Positions 9,492 through 17,791 of a DNA stretch of 64,000 bases are shown here, in pieces. Position numbers and translations under genes: made by a program. The notes under the pieces were generated by a model. The model was not told the DNA's origin. It made no database searches and saw nothing but the letters and a program-made list of their open reading frames with translations. The first letter of the stretch is position 1. Every line of letters starts with the position of its first letter. The stretch comes from Desulfovibrionaceae bacterium. Its GTDB lineage: Bacteria > Desulfobacterota > Desulfovibrionia > Desulfovibrionales > Desulfovibrionaceae. The stretch covers positions 62,001 through 126,000 of the forward strand of contig WSYE01000001.1 of the NCBI GenBank assembly GCA_009773665.1, written 5' to 3'.

Positions 9492-10310
9492 CTATTTCAG
9501 CTCTCGCCCCACCCAGACGGCGCGCCCGATGATGCGGATATCTGTCGCCAGGTCGCCCCGAGCATCCACTTCTAACGCCGGGTATGCCTTGTTGTAGCTG
9601 CTGAGGACCAGCTTGCCGGGTTCGGCGTTAACCTCTTTGATATAAACCATATCTTCCACGCCCACGGCGAACAGTTTGCCGGGTGTCGGCGTCTTTTGGT
9701 TCTGGTCGATCAGAACCACGTCGCCGTCCTTGATTTCCGGCTCCATGCTGTCGCCAGACACGCGCATCAAGGCCATCTGAGCCGGGATGCCCTTGCGGCG
9801 CAGGAAATCCAGCCGGAAGGCGTAGAATCGCTCCTGCCCCGCTCCAGTCTCAAAGCTGCCTGTGCCCGCTGAAAGCCTCGCCTCCACCATCGGAACCATA
9901 ATGATGTCGCCATTGTCGTGCTCAATGGTGCGGTCTGCCGTGGGCTTCGGCCTGTCCAGCACCACAATCTCGTTCAGCCGATCTCCCGCTTGCATCATCC
10001 CTGCGCGAGCTGGTTCAATCGTTGTCCGCTTCACGTCATAGGCTGAGCCTTCGCCCGTTAGCAGCCAGTCAATGGTGCATCCAAGAGCCCTTGCCAAGCT
10101 TACGGCATGCTCACCTTTAGGGAATTTGCCGCCCTCGTAATTTTGAATTGTCGTGAGGCTGACGCCAACTTTTGTTGCCAAAACTTGCTGGCCAAACCCA
10201 AGCGTCTCGCGTGCTTTTTTTACGCGCTCACCAAGTGAAGTTAGTGTCCGAGTTTCACGATCAGACTCGGATGGCAACTCGGATGAATATCCTTCGGTGT
10301 TTTCCGTCAT
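9492..10310 (-). CDS. phage repressor, XRE plus S24 LexA-like domain
   Basis: A 272-residue protein. Residues about 25-85 are an XRE helix-turn-helix (KKARETLGFGQQVLATKVGVS). The C-terminal half is a LexA/CI-type self-cleaving domain with the catalytic serine in SGDSMEPE and the lysine in VYIKEV. It should hold the prophage silent and be inactivated by RecA after DNA damage, unlike the Mu c repressor, which lacks this domain. It is transcribed away from the early genes. The first 25 residues look like a tail, and their codons contain two ACTCGGA repeats that may be operators; the true start could be later. Confidence 0.88.
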   Translation of the reverse strand: MTENTEGYSSELPSESDRETRTLTSLGERVKKARETLGFGQQVLATKVGVSLTTIQNYEGGKFPKGEHAVSLARALGCTIDWLLTGEGSAYDVKRTTIEPARAGMMQAGDRLNEIVVLDRPKPTADRTIEHDNGDIIMVPMVEARLSAGTGSFETGAGQERFYAFRLDFLRRKGIPAQMALMRVSGDSMEPEIKDGDVVLIDQNQKTPTPGKLFAVGVEDMVYIKEVNAEPGKLVLSSYNKAYPALEVDARGDLATDIRIIGRAVWVGRELK

Positions 10311-10377
10311 CTACCGCCCCGATATCTTTGTATTTTCCACTAAAAGCAGACAACGCCTCAAAAAACTTTAACTCGGA
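10247..10377. promoter_or_regulatory. candidate repressor operators, ACTCGGA repeats
   Basis: The heptamer ACTCGGA occurs in direct orientation at 10265-10271, 10277-10283 and 10371-10377, and inverted (TCCGAGT) at 10247-10253. The first inverted/direct pair forms a dyad with an 11-bp centre. They span the repressor N-terminus and the gap to the early genes, where Mu-like repressors bind. The rest of the gap, to 10536, holds an AT-rich stretch fitting divergent promoters, but no clear -35/-10 pair was identified. Confidence 0.45.
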
Positions 10378-10786
10378 CGCACTTTTCTTGTTGATAAGGC
10401 AAAGAATATTGGGCAAAGAAAAGTTGTGGACGGTAGACGGATTGCCCACATGGGCCATGTCTACCCGCCCGCAAGTCCGGGGTCAACGTCCAGCGGCTTC
10501 CCGCGTTTGGACGCCGAATCAGAAAACAGGTGAATCATGCGGCAATTTTCCCTCTTCGAGAACGACTTCAACGCCCTGGCGGGCGTCCTCGCGGCTATCC
10601 GCGCGGCGATGAACACCGCCGCAGGGGCGAGCGAAGAGGGCCGCAAGCTGCTGGTGGACAGCCTGAACGCCGTGGCGGGCAACGCCAGCGTTCGGCTGAC
10701 GGCTGGCAACACTAAGAACTTATCCATAAATAAAATTGCATTTGTATTCAATTTGATGTATGCTTTTCTCCAAAGGAGACAAGCAG

Positions 10787-11272
10787 ATGAGCGTAAAATC
10801 ATGGGAAGTTTCGGACGCGTTCTGGGAAATAGTTGAGCCTTTGATTCCCAAGCCAACGAGAGACGGTGAAAAGCAATATAAACGCAAGGTTGGGGGAGGC
10901 AGAAAGCCGATTGAGGCGCGCACTGTCTTTTCCGCTATTGTGTATGTGTTGCGGACCGGAATTCAATGGAAGGCGTTGCCTAAAGAAGTTTTTGGCAGTC
11001 CGAGTGCAATTCACCGATATTTCAGAGAATGGGAACAAGCGGGCTTCTTTCTGGAGCTTTGGCAGCGAGGATTGTCCGAGTATGACGACATGGAAGGAAT
11101 CGCCTGGGAATGGCAATCCATAGATGGCTGCATGAACAAAGCTCCAATGGCCAAAGAGCATTCCGGAAGAAATCCCACGGATAGGGGAAAAAAAAGGAAC
11201 AAAACGCCATATCCTTGTGGACGGGCGTGGCGTCCCGTTATCGGTCGTCGTCACCGGAGCCAATCGGCATGA
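10787..11272 (+). CDS. IS427-type transposase, OrfA part
   Basis: Start ATG at 10787 is preceded by AAAGGAG. The protein (161 residues as read) carries the DUF4096-like N-terminal domain (LIPKP, FSAIVYVLRTGIQWKALP, SAIHRYFREW) and the first catalytic aspartate in QSIDGCMNKAP. After a run of eight A (11188-11195) the meaningful sequence continues in another frame, so the last 30 or so residues here are probably not used. A shift on the A-run joins it to OrfB. Confidence 0.85.
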   Translation: MSVKSWEVSDAFWEIVEPLIPKPTRDGEKQYKRKVGGGRKPIEARTVFSAIVYVLRTGIQWKALPKEVFGSPSAIHRYFREWEQAGFFLELWQRGLSEYDDMEGIAWEWQSIDGCMNKAPMAKEHSGRNPTDRGKKRNKTPYPCGRAWRPVIGRRHRSQSA

Positions 11273-11630
11273 TGTCAGTCAACTGGAAGCAGTGCTGGCA
11301 AACAAGATTGCGGAGCCGATCATGGAATCCGAGCCCGAAAATCTATGTGCTGATGCTGGGTATGCGGGAGAAGCTCCTCGCAAAGCAATTCTCGCGGCCG
11401 GATACGAGCCACATGTGCGCCCTCGCGGTGAAGAAAAGCGGGAGAAGATGGAAAACCCTTCTTTCAAAGCACGACGGTGGGTCGTTGAGGCCTGCCATTC
11501 TTGGTTCAACCGGTTCCGCAAGTTGACGATTCGCTATGAAAAGCTTGGGGCAACCCATTTAGCTTTGATCCACTTGGCGGCGGCAATCATTGCGTTGCGG
11601 AAAGTAAAGACCAAAATTATTTATGGATAA
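11217..11630 (+). CDS. IS427-type transposase, OrfB catalytic part
   Basis: This frame holds the rest of the DDE domain: before 11217 it already reads GTKRHILVDGRGVPL, the standard join after the OrfA motif. The second aspartate is in CADAGYAG, and the glutamate lies in the C-terminal half (VVEACHSWFNRFRKL). It is +1 relative to OrfA across the A8 run at 11188-11195. Fusion by ribosomal or polymerase slippage is normal for this group, so the transposase is probably functional rather than broken. Confidence 0.82.
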   Translation: MDGRGVPLSVVVTGANRHDVSQLEAVLANKIAEPIMESEPENLCADAGYAGEAPRKAILAAGYEPHVRPRGEEKREKMENPSFKARRWVVEACHSWFNRFRKLTIRYEKLGATHLALIHLAAAIIALRKVKTKIIYG

Positions 11631-11895
11631 GTCCTAAGTCGATCAGCAAGGACACCTTGGACAAATGGCTGTCGCCGTCTGACCGCGATCACCCGCCTTC
11701 AATCCTGGCGGTGCTGGCGTTCTGCATGGCGACGAAGGACCAAGGCGCGTTGCGGGCAATGCTTCGTCCGCTCGGCCTGGACGTGATGACGCCTGAAGAC
11801 AGGCGGCTCCGGGACTATGGCCGGGCCTGCATCGAAAGCAAGGCGAAGGCCAAGACCAAGCGCCGTCTGGAAGATGAAATCCTGGAGGGGTTGAA

Positions 11896-12132
11896 ATGAG
11901 AATCCGCGTTGGAAAGAACCGCCAGCCCTGGCGCATCCGTGAATTTCTGGAAAGCAAAGGGAAGAATCTCGCCGACGTGGGCCGCGAGGTGGGTGCCAGC
12001 AAGCACCTGATGAGCGAGACGGTTAGGGGAATCCGCAACCATCGGAAGATACTGGCCTATTTGCGCGATCTCGGCTGCCCGGAGCGGTATCTGGACCTAC
12101 CAGAAGACCTGAAACCGCGGGAGGTTGCGTAG
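11896..12132 (+). CDS. small helix-turn-helix early protein
   Basis: A 78-residue basic protein. Residues 17-55 (GKNLADVGREVGASKHLMSETVRG) fit a helix-turn-helix of the Ner/XRE kind. The start overlaps the stop of the interrupted gene before it in an ATGA. It lies just before the transposase, so an early regulator like Mu Ner is a fair guess, though Ner itself normally sits next to the repressor. Confidence 0.6.
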   Translation: MRIRVGKNRQPWRIREFLESKGKNLADVGREVGASKHLMSETVRGIRNHRKILAYLRDLGCPERYLDLPEDLKPREVA

Positions 12133-12184
12133 ATGGGTGCCGGACCGCTTTGCGGACACATAGGAAGGGTCAGGGGCGCATAAC

Positions 12185-14272
12185 ATGCTCCAAGACGCAT
12201 ATACCGCATCAGAGCTTGCCCCTTTGCTTGGAATAGACGCTCGGAATGTTCGTGAGCGCGCCAAACGCGAATCCTGGGACTTCCGCAAGCGCCAGGGACG
12301 CGGCGGAGGCAAGGAATACCTCCTCGCCTCCATGCCCGCCGCCACCCGCGAAACCATTGCGGCTGCGATGCTGGCTGCTGATTCGCCCACCCCGGCCTTC
12401 CCTGCCGCGTCCGTCCCAGCTGTCCCTGCCGCACCCACGGCCAGTCTCACGGCTCACCAGCGCGAGACTGCCCTTGCCCGTCTGGCCTTCGTCCGGGAGA
12501 TCGAGCGCGCCGCCGCGATCATCGGCAAGGAAAAGGCCATCCGCAACCTGCTCAAGGCTGTCGCGGACGCCACCTTGCCCCCGCGCCTCGCGGGGCTGAT
12601 CCGCGTGGCCAATGACCGCTTCGGCACGGGCGAGAAGCGCTCGCTCGGCCTGTCCCGCCGCCGTCTGTACGACTGGTGCGCCAAGTTCGCCGAGGGCGGC
12701 GAGGCTGCGCTTGCACCCCAGCACAAGGGCAAGGACATGAGTTGGCCCGCGTGGGCCAGCGCGTTCCTGGCTATCTGGCAGCGCCCGCAGAAACCGACCG
12801 TCGCGGACGCCTACCGCGAGTTCAAGGACACCTACACGGACGAGCTGCCCTCCATCTTCTCGGTGCGCCGCTGGCTGGAGAAGATGGCCATGCCTGAGCG
12901 CGAGGCCGGGCGCGTGACGGGCAACGCGCGGCTCAAGATGCTTCCGCACAAGCGCCGCAGCACGGACGAGCTTTGGCCTACGGACGTGTACACGGCGGAC
13001 GGCACCACGTTCGATGCCGAAATCCAGCATCCCATTCACGGGCAACCCTTCAAGCCTGAAGTGACGCTGTTTATCGACGTGGCCACGCGCCGGTGCGTGG
13101 GCCTTGGCCTGGGCTTGTCCGAGAGCGGTTTCACGGTGCTGGACGGCCTGCGCATGGCCTGCCTGTTCGGCGGCATCCCGGCCATTCTCTACACGGACAA
13201 CGGCTCCGGCTACTGCAACCAGCTCATGACCGCGCAGGGAAGCGGCATGATGGACCGCCTGGGCATCGAAATGACGCACTCCATCCCAGGGCGTCCGCAG
13301 GGTAAGGGCCTCATGGAGCGGGCCGTGCAAACCATCTGCGAACCCGTGTCCAAGCGGTTTGTGACATGCAGCCACGCGGACATGGACGGCGACGCAGGCA
13401 AGAAGGTGTTCAAGATCACCCGCGCGCAGGCCAAAAAGGAAGGCAAATCCCGACTTATGCCCTCCTGGGAGGAGTTCAAGGCCGCCATGCTGGCGCGCGT
13501 GGAAGAGTACAACGCCTCGCCGCATCGTGGCCTGCCGAAGGTCGAAGACGCCGCAACCGGCAGGCGTCGTCATCTTTCCCCGAACGAAGCCTGGGAGGGC
13601 TTCCTGCGCCGCAATTGGGAGCCGGTGCGCGTTCCCGAGGAAATCCGCGACGAACTCTTCATGCCCGGCATTCCGCGTCAGGTGCGCAACGGCGAGATTC
13701 AGCTGTTCAACAGCATCTACTACGCAGACGAACTGGCCGACTTCCACCTGGATTACGTGGAGGCCCGCTACGACATCTGGGACGCCTCCAAAATTTACGT
13801 CTGGACCACCAGGGGCGAGAAAATCTGTTCAGCGACGCTCAACGGTAACTCCATCCCCTACTACGCGCAAAGCCGCGTCGAGGCCGCCCTGGAAAAGCGG
13901 GAAAAGGCCCAGCTTGCCAGGGTCGGGAAGAAGGTCGCGGCCATATCGCCGGGGGCCACGATCCAGGTTCAGGAAGTGCCCCGAGCGGTCACTGTTGTGG
14001 CGGACTCGCTCACGCAACCCGAGGTGGTTGTCCTGAACCTGCCGACGGCCAAGCCCGAAGAAATCCCAGCCACACCCGCCAAGCGCCCTTTCTTCACCAG
14101 CGTCCAGGAGCGCTACGGCTGGCTCATGCGCAACCGTGACCGCTGGACCGGAGCGGATGACGCATGGATGGCCGACTATGTGCGCTCCGCGCATTACGCG
14201 GACCTGCACGACTACTACCGTTACGAAGGCATTGCCTGGACCGGCGCGACCGTCCAGGCCGAAGCGAACTAA
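12185..14272 (+). CDS. MuA-type DDE transposase
   Basis: A 695-residue transposase. The N-terminal winged-helix domain reads YTASELAPLLGIDARNVRERA, as in the Mu A/repressor DNA-binding family. The core is an rve-type DDE domain with D272 (TADGTTF), D338 (YTDNGSGY) and E378 (GLMERAVQ); Mu A uses D269, D336 and E392. A Mu-transpos_C barrel and a C-terminal region for MuB contact follow. It should pair the phage ends and carry out integration and replicative transposition. The start ATG at 12185 lies 52 nt after the previous gene, with no strong Shine-Dalgarno. Confidence 0.96.
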   Translation: MLQDAYTASELAPLLGIDARNVRERAKRESWDFRKRQGRGGGKEYLLASMPAATRETIAAAMLAADSPTPAFPAASVPAVPAAPTASLTAHQRETALARLAFVREIERAAAIIGKEKAIRNLLKAVADATLPPRLAGLIRVANDRFGTGEKRSLGLSRRRLYDWCAKFAEGGEAALAPQHKGKDMSWPAWASAFLAIWQRPQKPTVADAYREFKDTYTDELPSIFSVRRWLEKMAMPEREAGRVTGNARLKMLPHKRRSTDELWPTDVYTADGTTFDAEIQHPIHGQPFKPEVTLFIDVATRRCVGLGLGLSESGFTVLDGLRMACLFGGIPAILYTDNGSGYCNQLMTAQGSGMMDRLGIEMTHSIPGRPQGKGLMERAVQTICEPVSKRFVTCSHADMDGDAGKKVFKITRAQAKKEGKSRLMPSWEEFKAAMLARVEEYNASPHRGLPKVEDAATGRRRHLSPNEAWEGFLRRNWEPVRVPEEIRDELFMPGIPRQVRNGEIQLFNSIYYADELADFHLDYVEARYDIWDASKIYVWTTRGEKICSATLNGNSIPYYAQSRVEAALEKREKAQLARVGKKVAAISPGATIQVQEVPRAVTVVADSLTQPEVVVLNLPTAKPEEIPATPAKRPFFTSVQERYGWLMRNRDRWTGADDAWMADYVRSAHYADLHDYYRYEGIAWTGATVQAEAN

Positions 14273-14290
14273 GCACACCAGGGAGAAGCC

Positions 14291-15034
14291 ATGCGCGAAC
14301 ATTTCGTCAAGACTGAGAACTACAGCCGCTTCACGGCAGGCATCCAGGCCGTGGAGGAACGCGGCGCGAAAGAGGCGGGCATGATGCTGGTCCATGGCGC
14401 GCCGGGTTTCGGCAAAAGCTGCATCGTGGATCGATGGGCCACCGAGGTCGGGGCCGTGTTCCTGCGGGCCAACGTGGATTGGACCCCGAGATATTTCCTC
14501 ATGGAGCTTGCCAAAAAGCTCACGGTGGACGCCAGCGGCACGGCCCAACAGCTTTTCGAGCGTCTGCTTGAGCGGGTGGTGGATTCGCAGACGCCCATCG
14601 TCATCGACGAGGCGGAGTTCACCCTCCACAACGGCGCGAAGTCCCTGGAGAAAATCCGGGACATCTCCGATCGGGCCGAAGTGACGGTGGTGCTCATCGG
14701 CATGGAGAAAATCCAGTCGTCCATAGCCCGCCACAAGCAGATTCACGGGCGCATCGCCCAGGTGGTGGAGTTCAAGCCCGCCACCCTGGCGGACGTGGCC
14801 CACGCCTGCGAACAATTGGCCGAGGTGGGCATGTCCGACGCGCTCAAGGGCGAGGTCCACCGCATCACGGGAGGGCGTATGCGCGAGGTGCTGAACGTGA
14901 TCGCAGCCATCGAACGCATGGCGAGGTTGAACGGGTCGGACAAGGTGGACGTTGCCGACCTGGAGGGTGTGGACCTTTCCTTCGACTGGCAGCGCCGCGC
15001 GCCCAAGCGCGTCTGCGTGGCGGGAGGGCGTTAG
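14291..15034 (+). CDS. MuB-type AAA ATPase, transposition target selector
   Basis: A 247-residue AAA+ ATPase. Walker A is GAPGFGKS (36-43), Walker B is VIDEAEF near residue 105. MuB coats target DNA, delivers it to MuA and gives target immunity. It is shorter than Mu B (312 aa) because the N-terminal helix-turn-helix part is missing, as in many Mu-like phages outside enterobacteria. It follows the transposase by 18 nt, with a GGAGAAG before the ATG. Confidence 0.92.
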   Translation: MREHFVKTENYSRFTAGIQAVEERGAKEAGMMLVHGAPGFGKSCIVDRWATEVGAVFLRANVDWTPRYFLMELAKKLTVDASGTAQQLFERLLERVVDSQTPIVIDEAEFTLHNGAKSLEKIRDISDRAEVTVVLIGMEKIQSSIARHKQIHGRIAQVVEFKPATLADVAHACEQLAEVGMSDALKGEVHRITGGRMREVLNVIAAIERMARLNGSDKVDVADLEGVDLSFDWQRRAPKRVCVAGGR

Positions 15035-15607
15035 ATGGCCTGGAACGGACTCACCATCCTTAACGCCCTGGCGGACGGCCCGCGCCTGACGCGGCAGATC
15101 GCCGCCGCTCTGGACAAGCCCTCGCGCGACATGTCCGGCTGCCTGGGGGCGCTTCGCCGCCAGGGCCTCATTCTCAGCGCCGAGGGCGTGCATGAAATCA
15201 CCGAAAAAGGGCGCGCCGCTCTGGCTGCCGGGGTCGAACTCACATCCGGCCCGTGCAACGGAGACGCCACGAGCCGCCATTCCAGAACGCTCCGGGTCCG
15301 AGCGTGGCGTTTCATGCGCATGCGTGACGGGTTCAGCCTCGCGGACATGCTGCGCACCTTGTGCGACGGCACCGAGGCCCACGCCAAAGATAACCTGCGC
15401 AGCTACATCCGGGCGCTGGAGACAGCCGGATACCTCCAGAAACTGCCCCGGCGCGGGGAGGCCGGACAACAGCGCTGGCGCTTGAAACGTGACCACGACA
15501 CCGGACCGGAGGCCCCGGCATGGAACAAGAAGGCCCGCACCCTGCGGGACCACAACAACGGCAAAGCCTTCGCTATCCCCGTCAAGGAGGCCAGCCGTGC
15601 CGCGTGA
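15035..15607 (+). CDS. winged-helix DNA-binding early protein
   Basis: A 190-residue protein whose ATG follows the MuB stop directly. The first half looks like a winged helix (LNALADGPRLTRQIAAALDKP, then ALRRQGLILSAEG). A second similar fold appears at about 95-150 (FSLADMLRTLC, YIRALETAGYL). It is probably a phage regulator. I do not recognise a named family. Confidence 0.65.
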   Translation: MAWNGLTILNALADGPRLTRQIAAALDKPSRDMSGCLGALRRQGLILSAEGVHEITEKGRAALAAGVELTSGPCNGDATSRHSRTLRVRAWRFMRMRDGFSLADMLRTLCDGTEAHAKDNLRSYIRALETAGYLQKLPRRGEAGQQRWRLKRDHDTGPEAPAWNKKARTLRDHNNGKAFAIPVKEASRAA

Positions 15608-15929
15608 CTGGTTCGCCTTGCTCACCAACGAGGTGGCCAACTCCTCCATCGCGGCCACGGCCCGCAGGCTTGGCTACTCGCGCACGGCCATCAGTCTGGC
15701 CATGGCCGAAAAGTATCCCGGAGCCACGGACAAGCTGGCCTCCACTGTCCTGGCCGTGCTCGGCACGCTGGAATGCCCGCACCTGGGGCTTTCGGTTACG
15801 CCCGCCAAGTGCGCGTCCAGCTCCGGGAAGATGCCCACGTCCAGCCCTGGGGACCTACGCCTGTGGCGGGCCTGCCAGACCTGCCCCAACAAACCGCAAA
15901 TCGAACAATCCGAAAGGAGGTCCACATGA
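15597..15929 (+). CDS. conserved Mu-like phage early protein
   Basis: A 110-residue protein starting at a GTG with AAGGAGG 6 nt upstream, inside the end of the preceding gene. The N-terminal part (SSIAATARRLGYSRTAISLAM) fits a helix-turn-helix. The C-terminal half has Cys at about 60, 71 and two near CQTCPN, so metal binding is possible. Its position between MuB and DUF3164 is typical of small early genes in Mu-like prophages. Function unknown. Confidence 0.7.
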   Translation: MPRDWFALLTNEVANSSIAATARRLGYSRTAISLAMAEKYPGATDKLASTVLAVLGTLECPHLGLSVTPAKCASSSGKMPTSSPGDLRLWRACQTCPNKPQIEQSERRST

Positions 15930-16093
15930 CCCTTCTGCGCTTGAGGGCCATCCAGCTGATGCTGGTGGCGCTGATCGTGGCGACTCCGAAGCCCTACCGC
16001 AGGGAATTGGAGACCTGTTTCAACCGTCTGGATGACGAAGCCAAGGCCATGGAGCGCTTGCCCGAGGCCACTCTTGAGGAGGTATCCCAATGA
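15926..16093 (+). CDS. small early phage protein
   Basis: A 55-residue protein. Start and stop both overlap the neighbours in ATGA arrangements, and AAGGAGG lies just upstream, so translation is well supported. The first 20 residues are hydrophobic (LMLVALIVAT), then it is charged. No family recognised. Confidence 0.65.
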   Translation: MTLLRLRAIQLMLVALIVATPKPYRRELETCFNRLDDEAKAMERLPEATLEEVSQ

Positions 16094-16716
16094 TCCAGAA
16101 CCCCGCCGCCCCCGCCATCCCGGAGGGCTACATGGAAGACGCCCAGGGCCGCCTGGTGCCCGTGGGCATGGTCAAAGACGTGGACAAGGCCCGGCACGAG
16201 TTCGTGCTGGAAGTCGTGGGCAAGGCCCAGAAGCTCCGCGAAGACATGGGCCAGTTCCGGGACGACGTGATGGGCGACATGGCCGCGTTCTGTTCGCTGT
16301 CCGCCGAGAAGTACAAAGCGAAGATCGGCGGCGACAAAGGCAACCTGACCCTGGTGTCCTTCGATGGCCGCTACAAGATTCAGCGCCAGGTCAGCGAGAC
16401 GCTGGTGTTCGACGAGCGCCTCCAGGCCGCCAAGGAACTCATTGACGAGTGCATCACCGAATGGACCGAGGGCAGCCGCGACGAACTGAAGGCGCTGATT
16501 AACGACGCCTTCCAGGTGGACAAGGAAGGCCGCATCAACACCGGGCGCGTGCTTGGCCTGCGGCGGCTGAACATCAAGGACGCCCGCTGGCTGCAAGCCA
16601 TGCAGGCCGTGTCGGACAGCCTGCGGGTGGCCGGATCGAAGACGTATGTGCGCGTCTACGAACGCCGGGGCGACGGCAAGTACATGCCCATCGCCCTGGA
16701 TATGGCGGCGATGTAA
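16090..16716 (+). CDS. DUF3164 family phage protein
   Basis: A 208-residue protein recognised as DUF3164: PEGYMEDAQGRLVP at the start, YKIQRQVSETLVFDERLQAAKELID in the middle and NIKDARWLQAM near the end. The family is found almost only in Mu-like phages, in the early region before GemA. Its function is not established. The start overlaps the upstream stop in an ATGA. Confidence 0.85.
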   Translation: MIQNPAAPAIPEGYMEDAQGRLVPVGMVKDVDKARHEFVLEVVGKAQKLREDMGQFRDDVMGDMAAFCSLSAEKYKAKIGGDKGNLTLVSFDGRYKIQRQVSETLVFDERLQAAKELIDECITEWTEGSRDELKALINDAFQVDKEGRINTGRVLGLRRLNIKDARWLQAMQAVSDSLRVAGSKTYVRVYERRGDGKYMPIALDMAAM

Positions 16717-16792
16717 GCGAAACCGCCCTCGCGCGGGGCGGTCGCCGGGACGTGGTTGTCCCGGCCTGATGAGCAGCCACACGGAGCACATT

Positions 16793-16963
16793 ATGCTTGG
16801 CATACCCTACATCGAAAAACCGACCGTACCGACGGATTATCCGTGCCTGAACTGTCACGCGCACGGCCCTTACTGCGCAGACTTTTGCGTTCAGTTGGAC
16901 GCCTGGCGCGAGGCCCAGGCCCGACATGACAAACAGGAAGCCAAGGCGGAGGAACACCCGTGA
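16793..16963 (+). CDS. small Cys-rich phage protein
   Basis: A 56-residue protein with three cysteines and a histidine in CLNCHAHGPYCADFC, which could bind a metal. I chose the ATG at 16793, with GGAG about 8 nt upstream; an ATG at 16769 is also open. Its stop overlaps the GTG of the next gene. Function unknown. Confidence 0.55.
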   Translation: MLGIPYIEKPTVPTDYPCLNCHAHGPYCADFCVQLDAWREAQARHDKQEAKAEEHP

Positions 16964-17367
16964 GACCTGAATCCCGCAAGAGCCTGCTGGCCAAGGTCCA
17001 TATCGCCAAGAAGGCGCTGGGCCTGGACGATGAAACTTACCGCGCGCTGCTGTCGCGTGTGACCCGCAAGGATAGCGCCGCAGACTGCACCGTGCCGCAG
17101 CTGACCGCCGTGGTGGTGGAGATGCGCAAGAAGGGCTGGAGCCCGCCCGAGAAGCCGCAGAAGCCCATGCCGCCCAAGGGCAAGGCCCCTCTGATGGGGA
17201 AGATCACGGCGCTGCTGGCCGAAGCCAAGCGCCCGGACGCCTACGCCGAGGCCATGGCCCGGCGCATGTACAAGCGCGACGCCCTGGCTTTCTGCACCGC
17301 GCCGGAGCTGCAAGGCATCGTGGCTGCGCTGGTGAAGGACGCCAAACGCAACGGGAGGCCCGCGTGA
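16960..17367 (+). CDS. GemA/gp16-like regulatory protein (DUF1018)
   Basis: A 135-residue protein with the typical opening of phage gp16 proteins: AKVHIAKKALGLDDETYRALLSRVT. It has the second typical block ALLAEAKRPDAYAEAMARRM, where the family has a Trp or similar before the last helix. In Mu, gp16/GemA is an early protein linked to changes of host gene expression. Start is a GTG in overlap with the gene before; the stop overlaps the GTG of mor. Confidence 0.85.
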   Translation: MRPESRKSLLAKVHIAKKALGLDDETYRALLSRVTRKDSAADCTVPQLTAVVVEMRKKGWSPPEKPQKPMPPKGKAPLMGKITALLAEAKRPDAYAEAMARRMYKRDALAFCTAPELQGIVAALVKDAKRNGRPA

Positions 17368-17780
17368 CGAGCGACAAGCTGCCCACGTCCGTGCGCGAGC
17401 TGGCAGACATCCTGGGGATGGATACCGTCTTGACGCTCATTCGGAGCTTGGGGGGGACGACGTTCCCTGTTCCCAAGCGGGAAACCAAGCAAGGCGAGGT
17501 CCGTTATCGCATGCTGGTCGAAGTGATAGGTGAAGAGGCGGCGGACCTGGTGGTCTACCACTACGGAGGTGGGGATATGTATATTCCCCGATGTGCCAAG
17601 GCCCTCCAGGAGAGCCGCGACGCCGAGATCAACAGTACGTTTGTGCGGGAGTGCCGGGAGGGCAAGAGCAGCACGGATATTGTCAATTCGCTGGCGAGGG
17701 AGTATAAGCTGACCGACAGAAGAGTTTGGGATATTCTGAAATCTTCTCCAAGGGGCGGAGCGCAGCTTCGATTGTTCTAA
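17364..17780 (+). CDS. mor: Mor-family transcription activator
   Basis: A 138-residue protein of the Mor/C family of Mu. It has an N-terminal dimer region (LADILGMDTVLTLIRSLGG) and a C-terminal helix-turn-helix (TFVRECREGKSSTDIVNSLAREYKLTDRRV). In Mu, Mor switches on the middle promoter and the related C protein the late ones. Only one such gene is seen here, so it may do both. Its likely targets are the three repeated dyad elements at 19578, 29436 and 41887; this is an inference. GTG start, overlapping the GemA gene. Confidence 0.88.
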   Translation: MTSDKLPTSVRELADILGMDTVLTLIRSLGGTTFPVPKRETKQGEVRYRMLVEVIGEEAADLVVYHYGGGDMYIPRCAKALQESRDAEINSTFVRECREGKSSTDIVNSLAREYKLTDRRVWDILKSSPRGGAQLRLF

Positions 17781-17791
17781 AAGAGGAACGC

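Larger units (their letters stand above)
10716..11634 (+). mobile_element. IS5-family (IS427-type) insertion sequence, 919 bp
   Basis: The left end GAACTTATCCATAAATAA and the complement of the right end GGACTTATCCATAAATAA are inverted repeats with one mismatch. Both ends are flanked by TAA (10713-10715 and 11635-11637), a 3-bp target duplication. The element contains two overlapping transposase frames. It sits inside an early phage gene and, once removed, the gene is intact, so the insertion is recent. Confidence 0.9.
10537..11899 (+). pseudogene. early phage gene split by IS insertion
   Basis: The frame starting at 10537 (Met-Arg-Gln-Phe-Ser) reaches Asn-Thr-Lys at 10715 and is then cut by an IS element. 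It resumes in frame after 11637 and ends at 11899. Removing the IS and one TAA copy restores 441 nt, a 146-residue protein reading NTKSISKDTLDKWLSPSDRD across the join. The restored C-terminal part (LDVMTPEDRRLRDYGRACIE) resembles, from memory, a protein found in the same early position in Mu-like prophages of Desulfovibrio. Its function is unknown. The next gene overlaps its stop in an ATGA. Confidence 0.8.
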
